Shown here: in pieces, positions 22,471 through 36,000 of the stretch
How positions within the stretch are numbered: the stretch's first letter is position 1
How the letters are laid out: the number at the start of each line of letters is the position of its first letter
Origin: Circinella umbellata
Lineage: Eukaryota; Mucoromycota; Mucoromycetes; Mucorales; Lichtheimiaceae
DNA length: 64,000 bases
Direction of reading: 5' to 3'
Assembly (NCBI GenBank): GCA_025093555.1
Contig: JAIWNF010000041.1
Location: 62,001-126,000 of the forward strand
Position numbers and translations under genes: made by a program
The notes under the pieces: model-generated
Told to the model about the DNA's origin: nothing
What the model saw: only the letters and a program-made list of their open reading frames with translations
Database searches by the model: none

Positions 22471-24374
22471 AGCGAAGTCTGTGATACATTTTGTTCTTAA
22501 AGTGCCTTCAAGAGCTTTGATTCTCACTCGGTTAAATGTTTTGGAAAGTAGTCTCAACCCAAAAACAAATGATAAGAATGTTAAGAAAAAAAAGACTTTA
22601 TTGTTCAAGAAGCCAAAAATAATAAAGTAAAGAATAGGTATAAAAGAAATTTTCGACAAATAAAGAAAAGAAATGCTGACACATAAAATCTCCAAAATCT
22701 AGACACGGTTTTGTTTATTGATGATAAAGTTTAATTACTGAGTATAGAAGCTTTACTTGGGAGACAATACCACTAATGTGACACTCATTGTCCGATATTG
22801 TTTGAGAAAAAAAAGAAGTTGGTGTTTTGTTTTTTGAATTTGACAGACGTACGTCGATTTGGATTTGCCCGACGTATGTCTATGGTCGACACAAGACCAT
22901 AGCCCGAAGCTCCACATATTTAGTTACCCGAAAAACTAAGATAAGGCCCTTTTTATGAACTTATATCCACAAAAATACATTCACCCATAACAACAAATCT
23001 GGCAGTAATAAATTGTACTGGTGTTGGCGAGTTACTTTGATCGAATGACATAATTGTTCCTTTACCTTCTTGAAATTTTTTAATTTCAATCCATGCAACC
23101 CTGTGATGACATTATCTTTCCTCCACATTTTAGAACATCCAAGCTTTCCCTCACTGTTTCTGTTCCTTCTATGGGTACTTGCGATGTTTTCCTCAGCACT
23201 AAAATATATATAATTGATTAATCAATTAGCATACGGCTTTCAGTCTCATGATTGTATATCCAGATTAACATTGTCAAAAGATGTATTGAACAACCAAATG
23301 AGTCGTATCATGTCAGTTTAAGTATAATTAAATTTATTAATTTTTTAATAAATATCATAATAAGCTAGTTTTTTTTCAAAGAAAAGCTTACTTTCTAAGC
23401 TTATATATTTTTTCAACATTAGTGATACGTAAGTATATCTAATGGTAGCCGAAGTTTTAATTGTACACTATGATGTTGTCGTCTTATTTGACTACATTCT
23501 TGTAAAAAGTTTTATTTATATGTATATAACTAAAATATCAATATCATGTTTACAAAAAAAGCGTATAAACTTTCTAAAGAATCAAAGTAGCTCTCCATCA
23601 CCAGTATGATTTTAATACTACCGAACATGTTGTTATGAGTAAGTATATTTTCGTCTTATTCCCAGTTTCTCGGGTTAATTATTTGTTTGAAACTTTGGGC
23701 ACGGCTGTAGATCGATCATCGTCATAGGTCTGTCAAATTCATGAAACACCAGCTCTTTTTTATCTCAAACAATGTTAAGAGAATGGGTACGAGATTAGAA
23801 GCACTGCTGGCTTTAGGCTTTCAAGCAAAGCAACTCTTTTATCATTAGTAAATGAAATTGTGGCAAGGTGGTGACGACATAAAACTACAATGAAAGACTT
23901 GCCCTTTTCTCGGACTTTTATATGATGTAGGTGATCGGAGCATGAATCGGCTATACACACAGGCTTAGTAATTTAAGCGTAGCAAAAAACCGCATGACCA
24001 TTTGCAATTTCACACACAAACAATGTACACAACACAGCGCATAGAAATGCTTCTTGCTGTTTTTTTTATTAACAACAAAGAACATTACTTATTCTAGATC
24101 ACATGATTCTTCTTTTTAGCTCGGAAAAAAAAGCATTACAGCCGCATTTTTATTAAACTCTTTTTTTTTTTGTTACTCATACCTTTTTTTTTTCTTTTTC
24201 TTTTGTTTCATTTTTTTTATATATATTCTTGGCATAATAACTACATAAGAAGGGGCTTATTGTTTCTCTTTTTTTTTTTTACTCTTTATATTTCTCAAAC
24301 ATACGCATTACAACTTTTACATACACATCCTCAATTACTATTATCATTATCAACATACCCACATAATTATCGTC

Positions 24375-25097
24375 ATGCCGTCTCTATTTAGCCCTTCATC
24401 ACTATCTCCACCTGACAAACCTAAAAGTAGACGCTGGTCGTCAGCCATGCCGCTTGGACCACCACCACCATCATCACCCGAACACCGTAAGAAACCACAA
24501 AGACTTTCATTTCATAAGAGTGTATCCATGATAAACATATTCGAATCATCACCATTATCATCTCATCAGCATAATAATAATAATAATAATCAGTCACCTA
24601 CGAAAGCACGTAAAATGCGTAATCGTCTTTCTTCTTTTCTTACTACATCACCTATCAGTTTGAAAAGTGATACTTCGCTGGATAAATTAACAGAAAATGA
24701 AGAAGAATCATCAATATCAACTCATAGACAACAAGGAGAAGAAGAACAACAACAGCCATTATCACCTACAATTACTACTATGGCAGAATCACCCCGTTGT
24801 TCATCAACCAGTACAACATCATCAGCATCTGATGATTTCTTAGCAACCCCTTACGAAGAATTTTATGATGATCAAGTGATACATCATCCCACATCAGATA
24901 AAGATATAATAGAAAAGGAAAATGCTTATGTAAAAAATACCATGGGTTTAGCATCTTTAGTACGAACTGAACTTGGATGTATTATGGAACAAGTAGATGA
25001 AGAAATTGAACAAGAATGGGAACAAAGTCGACGAATATTACGTCAATCACTTTCTTTAACTGTTGTACCATCTTCATCGGCGTTTTATCAAAAATAA
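24375..25097 (+). CDS. Intrinsically disordered protein of unknown function, single exon, 240 aa
   Basis: The first ATG after a long T/C-rich leader gives MPSLFSPSSLSPPDKPKSRR. The first 160 residues are Ser/Pro-rich with phosphorylatable SP sites (SPEHRK, SPTKARK, SPISLK, PLSP), a six-Asn run coded by AAT repeats, and Glu/Gln stretches. The end is different: residues about 185-232 (ENAYVKNTMGLASLVRTELG, then IMEQVDEEIEQEWEQSRRIL) form a plausible acidic amphipathic helix or coiled coil. I do not recognise the family. The structured C-terminal helix is the part most likely to be conserved. Coding use and absence of stops over 723 nt favour a real gene. No intron is apparent. Confidence 0.65.
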   Translation: MPSLFSPSSLSPPDKPKSRRWSSAMPLGPPPPSSPEHRKKPQRLSFHKSVSMINIFESSPLSSHQHNNNNNNQSPTKARKMRNRLSSFLTTSPISLKSDTSLDKLTENEEESSISTHRQQGEEEQQQPLSPTITTMAESPRCSSTSTTSSASDDFLATPYEEFYDDQVIHHPTSDKDIIEKENAYVKNTMGLASLVRTELGCIMEQVDEEIEQEWEQSRRILRQSLSLTVVPSSSAFYQK

Positions 25098-28000
25098 TTC
25101 TTATTGTTGTACACGCACTTACACATTTTTACAAACCCTTTTTTCTTCCTTTCTTTTTTGTAAGTGTATATTTTTAGTAATATGTTTTTTTAGGTGGTTC
25201 TTTTTTTATATATAAACTTTTCTTGATCTCAGCCTCGAAAGTGAATGTGTAAAATTTTTCCAAGAATCCCAAGAACAATAGTTATCCATTTGTTTCATAT
25301 CATGTTTTATTTTCACTTTGTAACCCCTTTTTCCTCCCCCTTCATCCATTTATTTCATAATACCGAACATCTTTTCTATTTGCCACATTTCTTATTGAAT
25401 ATAACATATTTTTTATATGAACTTGTCAAAAAAAAGAACTCAAGGGAAACATGTTTTTTTTTGGGGGGTTGAAGGAGAGAGAAATCGGGGGAAGAAATGA
25501 AATCGGCATAAAACATTATACAAAAAATCTAAAAGTAGCTTTTGTTGCTTAAAACGGGATAGTATATATTGTCCATGTAACACACTTGTTTTTTATTCAA
25601 AGCCTTCTCGTCTCCCCCCCTTACATTTGTCGATCCGATTTTTTATAAGTAAAAAATAATAATCATAGCCATTATAATCATTTTTAAAGAAAAAACAAAA
25701 AAAAAATTGATATTCCAACCAAAATAAATAAATAACAAAAAAGCAAAATTAAGAAGCTTGTCGTCCCCATTTATAGTTTACGTATGCAAGCTAAAAGAAC
25801 AAACAAAAAACCTTAGCAACCAAAACACATTATTGTCTGTCGGAACATTCGAGTTGTAACTTTTTTAACACCTCCTTTTATTTTTCTCTTTTGCAGATCT
25901 TGTAAACTACGTGGTAATGATTCTAAATTTATTTTTTTCAGAGTGTGACATTCTATATGGCTAAAAATTAGTCACTGGGATCGATATGAAATATTTTTTT
26001 ACATATTGAATGTTAATAATATACGTAGTTAGCTTCCCTTTAAGGTTCGTTTATTATAATATAACAACTATATGCATGCATATATATAGAATGCTGCATA
26101 TTTTAAAAACATCATTCTATACATAAAAATGCTTTTTTGTTTATTCGCTGTTGATAATCTAAATTATATAATTTAATTAGATGCAAGAGATCTTCATAAG
26201 GATAGGTTAAAAGACAATTATCCAGGAGAAAAATAAGAGGATGTCTAGATTTCAAAAAATCATGTCTATAACTATATATATATTGGTTTTCAGTCGGTTA
26301 CTCGAAACGTTCATGTAAAAACAAAAGGACGACAATATGTGCGCGAATTTATATCAAAAAAATGTACTTATAGTCTTTTTGATTTCCTGATTATTTATAT
26401 CGAATACGTAGTATTATTAAATAATTCTTACATAAAATTAAGACCCTTTACTTTTGTAGAAGTGAAGACCATTAGATATACGTTGAAATTATGATAAGGC
26501 TAAAGGAATCTCATATTATATAATAAACCAATAAAGATGAACGATAAAGAAAAGTATATTGGAATATATCTGGTTCATATACGTAGCTGGCTGAAAGTTG
26601 GTAGTATGATGCCTTTTTTTTAGAAAAGAAGAGAAACCACTCTATCGTGGTCAATTTCATTATTATGTACAAAAAAGAAGGCACTAATCAATCAGAAACA
26701 ATAAAAAAAAAGACAGAGTTTATAAAATATACGAAAATGGCAACAATGAGTGAATATTTGCAATAAACAGTGACATTCGTTGTTGGATGAGCAAATAATA
26801 CAGTGGAAAACTAATATATTGGGAAATAATAGTGAATGGATTAATTAGACAAGATGACAACACACAATATATTAAGCCTTGGGATAAACGTTTTACTTAT
26901 ACGTATGTATGTAAATCATTTTTATTAAGCTACCATCTATAAACAAGGCGACGGTGTTACGTATACATAATGTAAATATTATAGGTAAGTGTCATACCAC
27001 CGATAGTGATAACTAATATCCGTGGTTAAATATATATTCTTAATTTTAATATAAAATACCACATTCTGATGGCATAATATATTTCGATCATCTGATTCTC
27101 CACACCCGTGGCTACTTGGTTAATTTATACTATAAAAAAGCTGTAGAAAACCCACAATTTCATGGTTACATTCTTTGACGCGTGAACAATATAATGATAT
27201 GGCAACATCTCATGTATATCTTTAAAAATGTGAAGTATAATTTCTTTCAAACTCATATGTTTCCCTTCAGTTATATTCTTTGCATTCATGGGCGGACTTT
27301 TAGCATGAATAAAAGGTTAACAACGATAACCTACTAAGAATAATGATAGCGCCAAATCGAGTTTTGATACTGTATTAGCACTATTATTGATTAAAATGTT
27401 TCTATTAGAGGGATCATCACACAGCATATATATCCAGCATTACAATGGAATATACCTGTTTTCTTTTAAAAAACTTTTCTCGTCAACGATATTTTGGATA
27501 TCGTAGTCTTAGTTGATGATTTTTTTTCCAAAAAGAAATAAAACACAGGAATAAAATGGCCTGAACTGCAAATCTCAAACGAGTTTGACAGATGACGTCC
27601 TTAATGGGAGAATATAAAGGATACCGCAATCTGAATATATAAAATAAAAAAAAACTTATACATACCCCTTTTTAATATAAGAGTGCTTTTGATTTTTAGC
27701 ACCATTATAACTTGAAGGAACCATACTTCTTTGTTTGGCCTCCCGAGATCTGACAAGAAAAATGTCAGCTCTACTTATGATTTTTGATCTAATAAAACGT
27801 CAAAATCCATTATCCTCATAAAAGAAAAAAGGAATACTTGGTTGACGATCGGGAATAGGGAGGGGGGGATCAAATAATTCAATGGCGTAAAAAAAGATTC
27901 TTTAAAGAACATTTCATTATGTTTAAATCGATATGGGTAAATATACGTTTTGCACAAAGAAAATAAACCACTGCTATCTTTATAATGTACGTAGTCCTAC

Positions 28001-28930
28001 ATTATTTCCCAAAATCTTCTTTAATTCAGATATTAGCACATACTTATATACCACGTGTGAATAGGAACAAAATATTATTGTTTTTCGTGAGAAAAAAAAA
28101 GATGTATATAAACTTATTCATCAAAGTTTTTCTGCGCCACAAATAACAAAAACCAAATCACAGATCGACAGAGTCATCTTCACACTAACTTGGCCTGGCA
28201 TAAAAAAGAAAGTGAGAGGGGAAGAATAAGAGAGCTCACAGGTCTGAAGAATTTACTATATAATTTTTCATATATACTTTTCAAAAAATTCACAAGCTGC
28301 GTACAAACTATTGTGTAACAAAAGGAACTTTAAGAAGGGGAGGGTAAAATACCACTGTGACAAAAAATGCAACAGCTAAAGACTGTGTCACTATAAAAGT
28401 CGAGACAAGAAAGCAACAAAAAAAAACTATATTGATGAATAATATTTTACTATCTACGTAATGAAAAAAAAAATTAATGGCGACGCAGCAGTTCTAATGG
28501 GTAGAATGATTACAATAGCTTTTTTTTTTTTGTAAAAACACGTTAGTTATTCTTTGATTCACACAACAATAAATAAAAATTGTTCTTTTTTGAAAATAAA
28601 AAACTTTGCCGTTCATGATTTTATAATTTGATTTACATGTGGGTTACCACAATAGAAAAAAAAAATACAGTAATGTTCATTTATATATTAGAAGAAGCAG
28701 GTTTGAATAGTATGTATATAATAAGGATAGTAGATGTAAAAACTATAAACTACAACGTCAATTGAGTATGTATAAGGTATAATATAATTAGTTATAATGT
28801 TACTTGGTAGACAAACGACAACGAAATAGAAAGAAAGAATAATGATTCATAAATACATTCAATAATTGTACTTCTTAGCACAAAAAAAAAATATTCTTCT
28901 TTAGAAAAAAATTAATTTTTTTCATGTAAT
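25098..28930. other. Intergenic, 3.8 kb, nothing recognised
   Basis: AT-rich DNA with long A and T runs and no open frame that looks coding on either strand. The first few hundred bases probably include the 3' UTR of the upstream gene, and the last few hundred that of the minus-strand membrane protein gene. No repeat family or RNA gene was seen. Confidence 0.6.
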
Positions 28931-29554
28931 CTATACTTGTTGTTTTGCACTTCCTGGACTATTTGAACTTGTCCCCATTTGTGGTTGTTGTAGTTGTTGT
29001 TGATGTAGTTGCTCTTGATACTGTGGTACAGGTGAATTAGGTGTTGAAGCTGTGGGGGTTGCAGCTTGTTGTGGTGGTTGCAACACAGCATAATAATAAC
29101 CAGGCTGTGGGGGTTGTTGAGGTAATTGTGCACTACCTGCAGGAATAGGAATTGCTACCATTTGTTGCATTGGTGCTTGCATTTGTTGTACTGGTACGGA
29201 TGAAGCTCCTTGTCCTGGAGCTACTTGCATATTTGGTGGCTGTTGTCCTGGAGGATATTGATAGTATACTTGTTGCTGTTGCTGCTGTTGTTGGACCATT
29301 TCTTGATTATGACGCTTTCTTATGCATACTGCAATAATAATGAGCTAGCGAATTTTATTTTGTGAATTAGAAAAAGAATATATATATATAGCGGCGTAAA
29401 ATAGTTTTTTTAAACTGCTTGCTTCTATAAGTTTGTTATCTAGAAAAAGCAATCCAGATTGTGATTCACTTACAATAACAAGACCAACCACTGTTCCAAT
29501 AACGGAACCAACAATTCGGCCAATGTAATAGGTTTCTAAACTATCATAATCCAT
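28931..29554 (-). CDS. Small single-pass membrane protein with Gln/Pro-rich tail, two exons, 164 aa
   Basis: Exons are 29554-29474 and 29344-28931 with a 129-bp intron (donor GTAAGT). The acceptor was chosen at GCTAG|CTC because the nearer GCAG acceptor would bring a stop after two codons, whereas this one stays in frame. The product starts MDYDSLETYYIGR, then has a Gly/Val/Ile transmembrane helix (about residues 14-34, IVGSVIGTVVGLVI plus LIIIAV), a basic CIRKRHNQ stop-transfer and a polyGln tract. About 110 residues of Gln/Pro/Ala-rich tail follow (YYQYPPGQQPPNM, PQPGYYYAVLQPPQQ). A short outside N-terminus and a long cytosolic tail are predicted from the positive-inside rule. The tail resembles scaffold or PY-type adaptor tails, but no function can be assigned. 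Confidence 0.7.
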
Positions 29555-32500
29555 TATTAATATTATGTGCTTCTAATTTGTGAAATGGATATAAAAAAAA
29601 TGTATATGAGAAACAAAAGAAAAAAGAGATCAAGAAGTCCTATTAAATCAAACAACGTTTTATAAATATTTTTTTTGTCACACCAAAAAATATATATTTT
29701 CAACTGATCCAGTAGCAAATCTGTCCATGTTTTTGATAAATCAAATCAGAGTTCCATACTTTGTCGCCAGATTTGGCTCCGCTTTTTAACACCATATATG
29801 TTAATTCAAAGTTTTTCAGCCTCTGTCTGTGTCACCCCGTAGTAATTTTGCAACATCATCTTTTGCTTGCTTGAACTATTGACTTTCTGTGGTACTACTT
29901 TTTTTTTTATAAAAACTATTTTGTTTTACTTATATAAATATATCTTTTCGTTTATATTTTTATTGTTCTTCAATTTTATCAAAGATAACGATTGAAATAA
30001 AATAAATATGTAAGCAACAATTTATATTACGTAGTAAAACTCAACTGGTGAAAGATTATAAGTTGGTGTCTTTACCTCTGTTTTTCGCTTGCGCCACAAA
30101 TAAGTATATATAATGATAGTGTCCGAATTTGAGCTTGTAATAAAACAGTAAAACATATATGATACTGATGATATTAATTTTAATAGAAATAAATTCACCC
30201 AGTGGTATATAGTCCTATTTTTTGTTTACTCCCCTTTGTATATATCATTTATAACTTAGAATGTTTCACACACGCCCTATTTAGCTCTAATTTTTCTTGT
30301 TTTTATTATTGCTTATTGTATGTAAAGAATATAATAATAAACCACATAGAGAAATAAAACAATTCTCTGATTAATAAAAATATTTTTTAGTTTCTCTGTC
30401 CGTTTCAAATTATTGCTCCATTCTTTGTTTTCTTTATTTACTTTCGAATAGGGTAAGGATGGTAATCGAGTAGCAGATCCGGACAATTGTATCATTATTT
30501 TAACACAAAATTTGTTGGATGCATGTAAACCGTTTGGTGCTGTAATATATTTGTATTTTGGTATTCCTGTTTTTTTTTTAGCAAATAATATTGGTTCCTA
30601 CTAAAGATCGGTTCAAAACGGGTCTCTTAAGGAATCGAATCGGGCCGCAGGGGATCCCTAGATAGTAGTCATCCATGAAAACACAAAAACTTAGATTTAA
30701 CATTTACACCAGCAGGTAGCAATGATAGCAGTTACTCTCGTGAACAAGCCCTCTGTTTATTTTATCACGAAAATCAATGATCATCATAAATAGGGGTGGT
30801 CTGATAAAATTTTTGATTTTTGAAATCGTTGATAGCTGGTCATTGAGACGGTAGTCAAAACTAGAATGACGGAAGTCATTCCAAATACTTGCCTACAAGT
30901 ATCCTCATAATCAGTGTCCTTGGACCATTTGACTCATTATCATTCAAACCAACAGCCACCGTGATAGCAAGTACCGATGAAAAAGCCCAAAACTAGGTAT
31001 GACGTTATAACTTTTCTTATGTATATTCATATATCATGTCTAAAATAACATCTTTAAGTAGAAAAAAATCCAATGTTTAAAATTTCTTAATGAGGTATAT
31101 GTGACAGAGAGCACAGTATTTTTTAATACATCCAACGCTGCATATGTAAAAAAAGAAATAAAACTATTAGAAGTATTTGCAAACTTGGTCAGCCGATCAG
31201 ATTATTTCTCTAAAATGACGTTAAACGGATTCGCTTCTTTCTGTGGCAAAAATAATGTTGGATTTGTAAAACAAGATACGTAAACCAAATACTGGCAGAG
31301 TACACGAAGATAGTTCGGGTTTAAGAACTTAGACAGTCCATGTTATGGTTGAAAAGTTCCAAGCTAAAGTATTATATAAACGTGTTTATACGTAATATAA
31401 TCTAAACTTGCTTCAGATCAACTAGTGGAACTAGTGGTGGAAATCACAAGCTATCTCCATCAGTATCAAAATACAGTTCTCATCGGGTATGCAAGAAAGT
31501 CACCTGGAAATGAATCCCGCGATACGCGAACACGTCTTTCGAAAAAAAAATGGTAGAGCATTTGCAGACACGTTCGCTGGTAGACAAAGGGTTTGTTTCA
31601 CCGTCTTGCCAAGGGTCCGACCCAATTGAAGAATGACTACTGGCAAGATCAACCAGGTAACTACTAACATAAGATTTCTCAAATCAAACTATATGGTCCT
31701 ATGCATTCATCTCCCGGAGCAAAAGGGCTATTGATATACAAGGCTGTGTGAATACCAAGTTTTCACTTCCCCTTTAGAACTTTTCAGCTTGACAGCTTTT
31801 TACATCCTCCAAAAATCTAAAGTCTAAGTGTCCTCCCATTTGCCAGCCTACAAAGTTTCTCGGCTAGTTGTATATTAAAACCAAAAAGCTTTATCAAACA
31901 ACCAACTCGATGAATGATCCCAGCATTCAGTTCTAAAAATACCATCAGCTGGTTTTCGCGATTGCCAAGACGACGTGATTGGGACATATGCAGATGGCAA
32001 TACTCAAGGTAAGACTCCTGTGATATCCATTTGTTACATTATATTGTCTAATGCCTTCTTTTTTGTAGAAATGCTCAAAATGTTGAAGTGAACGAGAAAA
32101 AATGTTATTATTGTAATAATCGATTAAAAGAAATACTGCATCATAATTTATGTATAGTTCACTAACCCATTCTCCAGAGACTATGAATAGGTTAAACACG
32201 TCTTTGTTGAACGCCTCCCAATAACTTACGAAGTTGAAAGATATACACGGGAAGAACTATTGAACGATAAGCGCTGTGTACAAAAATTCGAGTGTCGCTC
32301 GAAACTCGTCCAACGAGAACGCTCATAATGTTATAGCTTCTTTATAATGTACTATAAAATAAATAACAAATGTTAAAATACAATAGTGTATCTTCTTGCG
32401 TATCCTTTTGTACCGCAACGAAGTGACTACATGTCGATAGACGAATGTTACTTAGCCTTCCATATTAAATAAACAAAATTTTCGCAAATATAAATGATAA

Positions 32501-32905
32501 TTGTTTTTCATCCTTAACTATTCATTTTACGTGTGTTTTTAATTTCGTCAAAAAAAAGATAAATGTTGTTGTTGTCATTAAATAGTTGTATAGTAAATTA
32601 AAAAGGCAGAAAGTGTGTCTGTGAGAGAAAAAGAAAGAAAAGAGACAATGTATTTGTGGTTTACACGTACAAAAAAAATATACTTGAAAAGTGATACAAT
32701 ATCTAATGGATACAACTCACATACAAATCATAATAGATGGATAATATCACACGTATGACGAATTACTTCAAAAAATTCATTATTTTGGAAGTTTAAGATA
32801 GGGGAGTATTCGTACTAAACTATTATCAAACTTGTATCTATCAGATGAATTATTTCTATTTACCAGAACAATGCACAGAGTAACAGAAAGTAGATAAGTC
32901 AAGCC
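29555..32905. other. Intergenic, 3.4 kb, possible faint relics
   Basis: No gene supported. A plus-strand frame at 31101-31283 (TESTVFFNTSNAAYVKK, LLEVFANLVSRSDYF) and the less AT-rich block 31400-31950 look like degraded coding sequence, possibly an old transposon, but cross stops and match nothing I recognise. A locally G+C-richer block lies near 30600-30660. Confidence 0.45.
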
Positions 32906-32978
32906 CCGAACTTTGTACACCTGATGTTTCCTGATTTTTTTGTTGCGAGATTTGGTATATATATAGCATCTCATCAAT

Positions 32979-33009
<31 letters not shown>

Positions 33010-33058
33010 GTATGAAAATTAAATTTATTGGGGCTCTGAGCCCAAATTTTATAAGCTA
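33010..33058 (-). other. LINE 3' UTR with perfect hairpin and AATAAA
   Basis: On the element strand the 49 bases contain GGGCTCAGAGCCC, a 6-bp perfect inverted repeat around one base. It is followed by CAATAAATTTAATTTTCATAC and then the A tail. AATAAA would serve as the polyadenylation signal. A short 3' stem-loop is the usual recognition site for reverse transcriptases of stringent LINEs; that role here is inferred. Confidence 0.7.
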
Positions 33059-36000
33059 TTACAGAGTAGAGTCAGGAATAATAAAAGGGGAGCGAGATAT
33101 GAGATTATCTAAGTGAGATTCAGCAATAAAGAATGACCAAGGGTGTCCGTCAATGACCGTACGCCAATGCATGGCCCATATCGTTTGAAATATTAGTCCA
33201 AGAGCATCTAAATGATGGTGAAGAAAAGGATGGTGTAATGTTGACGTTTTAAGTTGAAGAGCTGTCCAAATGTCAGCATGTGTAATGGTGTCCGGAGCAT
33301 TAATCTTGGGTAGTGCAATGTTCCAAAAGGTGAATTTCAAAGGACAATCGAGCATAAAGTGTCGAAGTGTTTCTACTTCATTGCCACAAATTGGACACAT
33401 ATTGGTCGTGTGTTTACTTGGAAAAACTCGATGTAGTTGTTCTTTGTTGGAAATACGATTGATAAGAAAGCGCCACCAGGTGGTACGGATACTATGGGGA
33501 AGCTGAAGACGCCAAAAACGGCGCCAAGCTGATGGTGTCGGTGCTGTGGTGATAATTCTAGATGTAGAAGTAGTGAAAGATGTACCTTGAGATTGCCAAA
33601 AGCGACGTAGTCGGCCAGGGCCGGTGTGCATAATGAAAATGGGACGAGGAGGTCTGCTTCGTGGGGTGCGTAAAGGAAGAGCAGTTGGTAAGAGCCAAGA
33701 TGATAAATTAATTTGTTTGTTGTCCCAATTGGGTGTAGAATGGTTTGGCTGTAGAGCATGAGCAATTGAGGGGTGTATGTCGCGGTGGTCAAAGAGGAGC
33801 TGGGTGCTGATGGCTGCAATTGCTGTTGGAATTTGACCCTGAAACTGGAGAGTAAGAGAGTTAGATAATGGTGACCAAGTGTACATGTCTGATACTAGAA
33901 ATTTTGGTGAGATAGTGGCTATTTCTGGTGTAAGTGGTGACGATATGACAGAACAGAGAGGAAGATCCATCAGGGCAGAGATTGGTGTGGTTGATGGAAT
34001 ATTAAAAGATGGGAGTTGTTGGGTCAATTTAAATAAATGTGTTAAATGAGGTGAAAGTGAGCAAAGCCGTTTAAGTGTTGACAAATTAAGTATCATAATA
34101 TAAGGCAACGGTTGACCAGTATAAACTTGTAAAAGGTGTTGTATAAATGTTGTGATGTAAGGAGCATTGAATGAATCGGTGGAATATGACAAAAGACGTT
34201 GGATATAGATTAAATGCAGAGCGCTATATTGTTCTTGTATATTGACTATGCCTAGTCCACCATGTTCTTTCGGAGCACAAACATGAGACCAGCTTGGAAA
34301 AGGAAAAAATGATAATACATACTTACGAACCAGTGTTTGACATTTGTTCAACCAATCTTGTGGCACTATACATACTCGTAGTATATGCCATAAGCGGGCC
34401 AGTAAAAGCGAGTTGGCAACCATAGCTTTACCTTTAACTGATAGTCTTCGTTGCTTAACCAATTTAATGTGATGTGCGATTTTGTGATAAAGATGATCAA
34501 GAAAAGGCTGTAGTTGTCGTTGATTATGGTAGAGAGGGTAACCCAAATAAGTTAAAGCCAAAGGCGAGCAGCTGTCATGCCATGTGGTGCCAAGAGGTTG
34601 TAATAGAGCAGTCCAGTCGTTATGTGTTTTCCCAGATAACGAGAAAACCACCGTCTTGTTAAGGTTAATACGTCCATTAGATGCATCTCTATATGTATTT
34701 AAATGTGATATCAAATGTGGCCATTCAGTGGTATTATTGAGAAACACCAATAAATCATCAGCATATGCTAGTAATTTAATGGGTGGAGGTGTAGTTAGAT
34801 GGAGTGGAGCACGATAATGAAGACGTCGTTGCCAACGTGAGGAAGAAAAAGGGGGAGGAATAAAGCCAGATAGGTGATGATCATGAAGAATAGAACGTAA
34901 TAAAGGTTCAAAAGCTAAGTTAAAAAGAAGAGGGGAAATGGGATCGCCTTGACGAAGTCCGCGGAGTTGTTTAACTGGCTCAGAGAGCCACCCATTTATA
35001 GATATAGATATAGAGGTGGAGAAAAAGAGAGGAAGAAGAGAGTCAATAAAAGAAGTAGGGAAACCAAACCTTATCATTACTTTACGTAGATACTCAGGGT
35101 GAACTCTATCATACGCCTTTTCCAAATCGATCAGAATGCCTGTAGTTGGATTATCAGGTGCAGCTGTTTGTGCTGTGTGCATTATATTTTGTGTTGTCCA
35201 TCCATGATCTGATATCAAACGATTCGCCATAAAGCCAGTTTGATAAGGATTAATTAATTGTTGTAAAATTGGTTGTAGTCGATTCGCCATTAGCTTGGTA
35301 AACAATTTAGCCTCACTATTAATGAGAGAGAGTGGTCGCCAGTTTTTTAAATCTGAAGCATCTCCCTTTTTGTAGAGCAAAATCATGCGTGTTTGACGCC
35401 ATGATAATGGAAAGACGTGCGCCTCACGAGCCATATTAAGAACCGACAGTAGAAAATCAATGACTTGAGCATAACGAGTAAGATGTCTGTAAAGTTCAAA
35501 TGGTAAGCCATCAAGACCAGGACTCTTCCCCAAAGGAGTATGTTCAATGACGTTGATTAATTCTTCTTTAGTAAATGGAGCAGTAAGACGGTTTTGTTGT
35601 AATTCTGTGAGTTGGAGAGAAGAAGGAATTGTGGATAATAAGTCGTCAATAGCATGATCATATATTGGTTCAGTGGCAAATAATTTTGAATAAAATTGGT
35701 GTGCTATTTTAAGGACATGAGCAGGTGAGGTTGTCATGAGACCAGTGACTGGGTCACGTAAAGTAGAAATGGTGATAGCTTTATTTCGTTCTTTAATGAC
35801 GTTATAAAAATATTTGTTATTGCATTCACCTTGTTCATGCCAGCGAGTTGCAGAGCGTAGTAAGAGTTGTTTTGTTTGTTGTTCTTCCAGTTTGCTGATG
35901 TCTTGTTCAATGTTATGTAGTGCGTGCAAGTTGATGTCTTGGGAAGCAAGTAGTTGTTGTCGAGATCGTTGCAGTTGTCGTAAATGAACTTTAGTTGTAA

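Larger units (their letters stand above)
18707..24374. other. Gene-poor 5.7-kb stretch with transposon remains
   Basis: It holds a GAAA microsatellite (about 18949-18971), C8-9 runs near 19220 and 21160, a MITE (21148-21491), a Tc1/mariner-type transposase scrap (22360-22470) and a doubtful membrane ORF (20010-20640). The pyrimidine-rich segment 24100-24370 just before the next gene probably includes its promoter and 5' leader. Nothing else was recognised. Confidence 0.6.

Noticed and set aside
24110..24370. T/C-rich frame before the disordered-protein gene
   Set aside because: Homopolymer-driven frame (Phe/Leu runs); more likely promoter and 5' leader.
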